From: Domibacillus sp. DTU_2020_1001157_1_SI_ALB_TIR_016
GTDB taxonomy: Bacteria; Bacillota; Bacilli; Bacillales; Domibacillaceae
Assembly (NCBI RefSeq): GCF_032341995.1
Contig: NZ_CP135438.1
Span: 372,001-436,000, forward strand
DNA length: 64,000 nucleotides
Reading direction: 5' to 3'
Both the position numbers and the translations under genes were made by a program. Below are positions 62,620 to 64,000 of this stretch, in pieces; within the stretch, counting starts at the first letter, position 1; each line of letters opens with the position of its first letter. Below the pieces are notes generated by a model that saw only the letters and a program-made list of their open reading frames with translations, searched no databases and was not told the DNA's origin.

Positions 62620-62655
62620 AAAAAAGCCTAAAAAGTTCATAAGCTTTTTAGACTG
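62620..62655. terminator. hairpin in front of array copy 9
   Basis: GCCTAAAAAG pairs with CTTTTTAGactGC. Preceded by no gene. Confidence 0.55.
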
Positions 62656-62662
62656 CTACCGG

Positions 62663-62694
62663 TTAATACAACAAAATTGCATTTATGTTGCATT
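62663..62694. repeat. element B, array copy 9
   Basis: TAATACAACAAAATTGC then ATTTATGTTGCATT. Confidence 0.75.
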
Positions 62695-62787
62695 GGGTCG
62701 TCTTTTTATATTTTATATTTAAAATATCCCAGACTTATAATAGTTTGTGACTATATAAATTTTGTCTATAAACAAAGAGGTGAACGG

Positions 62788-63399
62788 ATGGGTTTTAAGC
62801 CTAAAAAAGTTTGTTATCTGATATTAAGAATTCTCGCGTTCGCTGTTTTGATAGTGCCTGTTTTTTTAAAGACTCAAGATATTTTAACCGAACTCAGTAA
62901 CAGCACTTTTATTCTCCTAATTTTCATAGGAACAACTCTCTTAATTATAGGAGACATTTTTGAAAGAAAATACCAAGAACAAGCAGAAGAATTTGCTAAC
63001 AAAAAATTTATCAGCTTAGGGGACTACTTAAGCGAAAAAGATATAGTAAACACTGATGATGTCATGTTTGATTTTTACGCAGCTAATTTTCCTGATAAAT
63101 TTATTACTATTTTAGAGCATTTCTCCAATTTAGAAGATATTCCTTTTGATTATACTTATTGCAATTTGTCAGTAAACTGGCTTCCTACAGAAGAAGGCTA
63201 TTTTGGAAAAGGAGTATGGTTTTCAATGACGTATGGACCCGGCCTGGACAATCAACCAGAAACGGTAGTTGATTATAAAACTTTTTTTAACTTTTTGATA
63301 TCTGTGTCAAGGGTATATATTCGTTTATTTTCCAAAGACGCAAAAAAGGTGAAAAAGCTTCTAAAAATAATGAAGAAAAAATTAAAACCATACCTGTAA
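62788..63399 (+). CDS. two-TM protein of unknown function
   Basis: 203 aa with two N-terminal transmembrane helices (VCYLILRILAFAVLIVPVFL, STFILLIFIGTTLLIIGDIF) and a cytosolic domain (NTDDVMFDFYAANFPDKFIT..). Not recognised. ATG with GAGGTGAA upstream is used; a 37-codon longer frame begins inside an element B and has no ribosome site. Confidence 0.68.
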   Translation: MGFKPKKVCYLILRILAFAVLIVPVFLKTQDILTELSNSTFILLIFIGTTLLIIGDIFERKYQEQAEEFANKKFISLGDYLSEKDIVNTDDVMFDFYAANFPDKFITILEHFSNLEDIPFDYTYCNLSVNWLPTEEGYFGKGVWFSMTYGPGLDNQPETVVDYKTFFNFLISVSRVYIRLFSKDAKKVKKLLKIMKKKLKPYL

Positions 63400-63403
63400 T
63401 ATA

Positions 63404-63440
63404 AGCAAAGGCAGCGGTGTAGAGCGCTGCTGTCTTTGCT
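63404..63440. terminator. terminator hairpin
   Basis: AGCAAAGGCAGCG pairs with CGCTGCTGTCTTTGCT, one bulge. Confidence 0.75.
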
Positions 63441-63467
63441 CAACATATTTACATTTATGTTGCATTT
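63439..63467. repeat. element B, array copy 10
   Basis: CTCAACATATTTAC then ATTTATGTTGCATTT. Confidence 0.72.
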
Positions 63468-63490
63468 AAAATCAATCTAATAATGATTTC

Positions 63491-63844
63491 TTATTCGCTA
63501 GGCATATAGCCAATTACTTTATTGGTATTAGGAGCGATAAGTATGGGTGGCGTACCAAGTACAACGTTTTCTTTATCTTTAAATGAAATTAACAGAAGTT
63601 CTTTTTCTTCATAAGCGTTATCAAGCAATTCATAGTTATTGTTAGCAATGGTTTTCGTAACGCTTGCACTTTGCCAGTTCTCTTCAGCCCTATCGTCCCA
63701 ACCTTTTTCTTTTACGAAATCCCAAGCAGCTTCCCTTGCATCATCATAACCATCTTTGTTTATAGCATTCATATCATCTTGATTATTCGAACAGCCAGCA
63801 ATGAAAAACAAGACACATAAAACACTTATAATCACCTTGTTCAT
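63491..63844 (-). CDS. lipoprotein of unknown function
   Basis: 117 aa lipoprotein: MNKVIISVLCVLFFIAGC with the lipid-attached Cys18, then an acidic soluble domain (NKDGYDDAREAAWDFVKEKG, ..VTKTIANNNYELLDN, VLGTPPILIAPNTNKVIGYM). Strong AAGGAGG. The 15-codon upstream extension lacks a ribosome site. Similar small YxeA-type lipoproteins are frequent in Bacillus; no function is known. Confidence 0.75.
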   Translation of the reverse strand: MNKVIISVLCVLFFIAGCSNNQDDMNAINKDGYDDAREAAWDFVKEKGWDDRAEENWQSASVTKTIANNNYELLDNAYEEKELLLISFKDKENVVLGTPPILIAPNTNKVIGYMPSE

Positions 63845-63904
63845 AACCATCCTCCTTCTTGGAAAAGGAACTTTACAATATTTTACCATGATAAAAGCAG
63901 CCAG

Positions 63905-63925
63905 AATTGCATTTATGTTGCATTA
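63905..63925. repeat. element B, array copy 11 (right arm)
   Basis: GAATTGCATTTATGTTGCAT; left arm weak. Confidence 0.65.
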
Positions 63926-63947
63926 GGAAATTTTTATTTATTGTTAT

Positions 63948-64000
63948 TAAACTAAACTGTTTCGTTAGCTGAATAAGAAAAGGCTGCCGAAATGACAGCC
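63948..64000. repeat. element A, type-3 core, cut by window edge
   Basis: AACTGTTTCGTTAGCTGAAT then GGCTGCCGAAATGACAGCC. Confidence 0.75.

Noticed and set aside
57712..63925. Array palindromes as integron attC sites
   Set aside because: The arms read CAACATAA/TTATGTTG and do not carry the RYYYAAC and GTTRRRY cores; no integron integrase is visible. Only the cassette-like plan was kept as a finding.
57712..63925. CRISPR array
   Set aside because: Repeats are palindromes separated by 150-1500 bp containing genes; spacers are not of uniform short length.

Overview
The window looks like chromosomal DNA of a low-GC, spore-forming Bacillaceae bacterium. Shine-Dalgarno sites of the GGAGG type precede most genes, TTG and GTG starts are common, there are intrinsic terminators with long T tracts, and a tiny YjcZ-type sporulation peptide, an Sda-like checkpoint peptide, paired SMR pumps and an inositol (iol) cluster are present. 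I cannot name the species from sequence alone.

Layout. 0-7.3 kb: aldo/keto reductase, a FabH-like ketoacyl synthase, a MarR-GNAT fusion with a strong inverted-repeat operator, an IS110-family element with a candidate bridge RNA, and proA without proB. 7.6-11.9 kb: IclR regulator divergent from a second-type leuCD pair, a stand-alone LytTR protein and an AEC carrier, which together look like a catabolic or uptake unit for a small hydroxy-/dicarboxylate. 12-17.5 kb: methyltransferase, Cache-HAMP-GGDEF diguanylate cyclase, a decayed gene, arr (rifampin ADP-ribosyltransferase) and a yjcZ-like peptide. 17.6-18.9 kb: two minus-strand genes of accessory or plasmid-like character, separated by look-alike GC-rich hairpins. 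19-27.8 kb: MFS pump, GNAT, spermidine synthase, TetR plus paired SMR, small proteins and lipoproteins, heavily peppered with short palindromic repeats.

27.8-50.6 kb is a carbohydrate region devoted mainly to inositol-type polyols, almost all on the minus strand: a ribose-type ABC importer, an IolG-like dehydrogenase, two LacI regulators, a relic of a second importer operon, a second Gfo/Idh/MocA dehydrogenase, a third LacI, then sdr - TIM-barrel - iolT-like - iolA - iolB - iolC - iolD - aldolase - tautomerase. Five near-identical 16-bp palindromes (core GCATACG) bracket this block and suggest one LacI regulon. No recognisable iolE is present. 51-57.7 kb: an NtdR/NtdB-like divergent pair framed by a degraded and a near-complete IS3 element, then a MocR-type regulator divergent from azlCD.

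57.7-64 kb is the most unusual part: a string of small, mostly unrecognised genes in both orientations, punctuated by about eleven copies of a ~30-bp palindrome (arms ACAACATAA / TTATGTTGCA), all in the same orientation and most placed directly after a terminator hairpin, giving a cassette-like architecture. It includes a c-di-GMP-I riboswitch in front of a 49-codon ORF, an sda-like gene behind a long hairpin leader, and an XRE-type membrane regulator split at an A AAA AAC slippery heptamer. A second, modular repeat family (called element A here) with exchangeable hairpin cores occupies the intergenic spaces of 1.3-7.5 kb and 19-27.6 kb and is absent from the iol block. In the entries below, element A and element B name these two repeat families.
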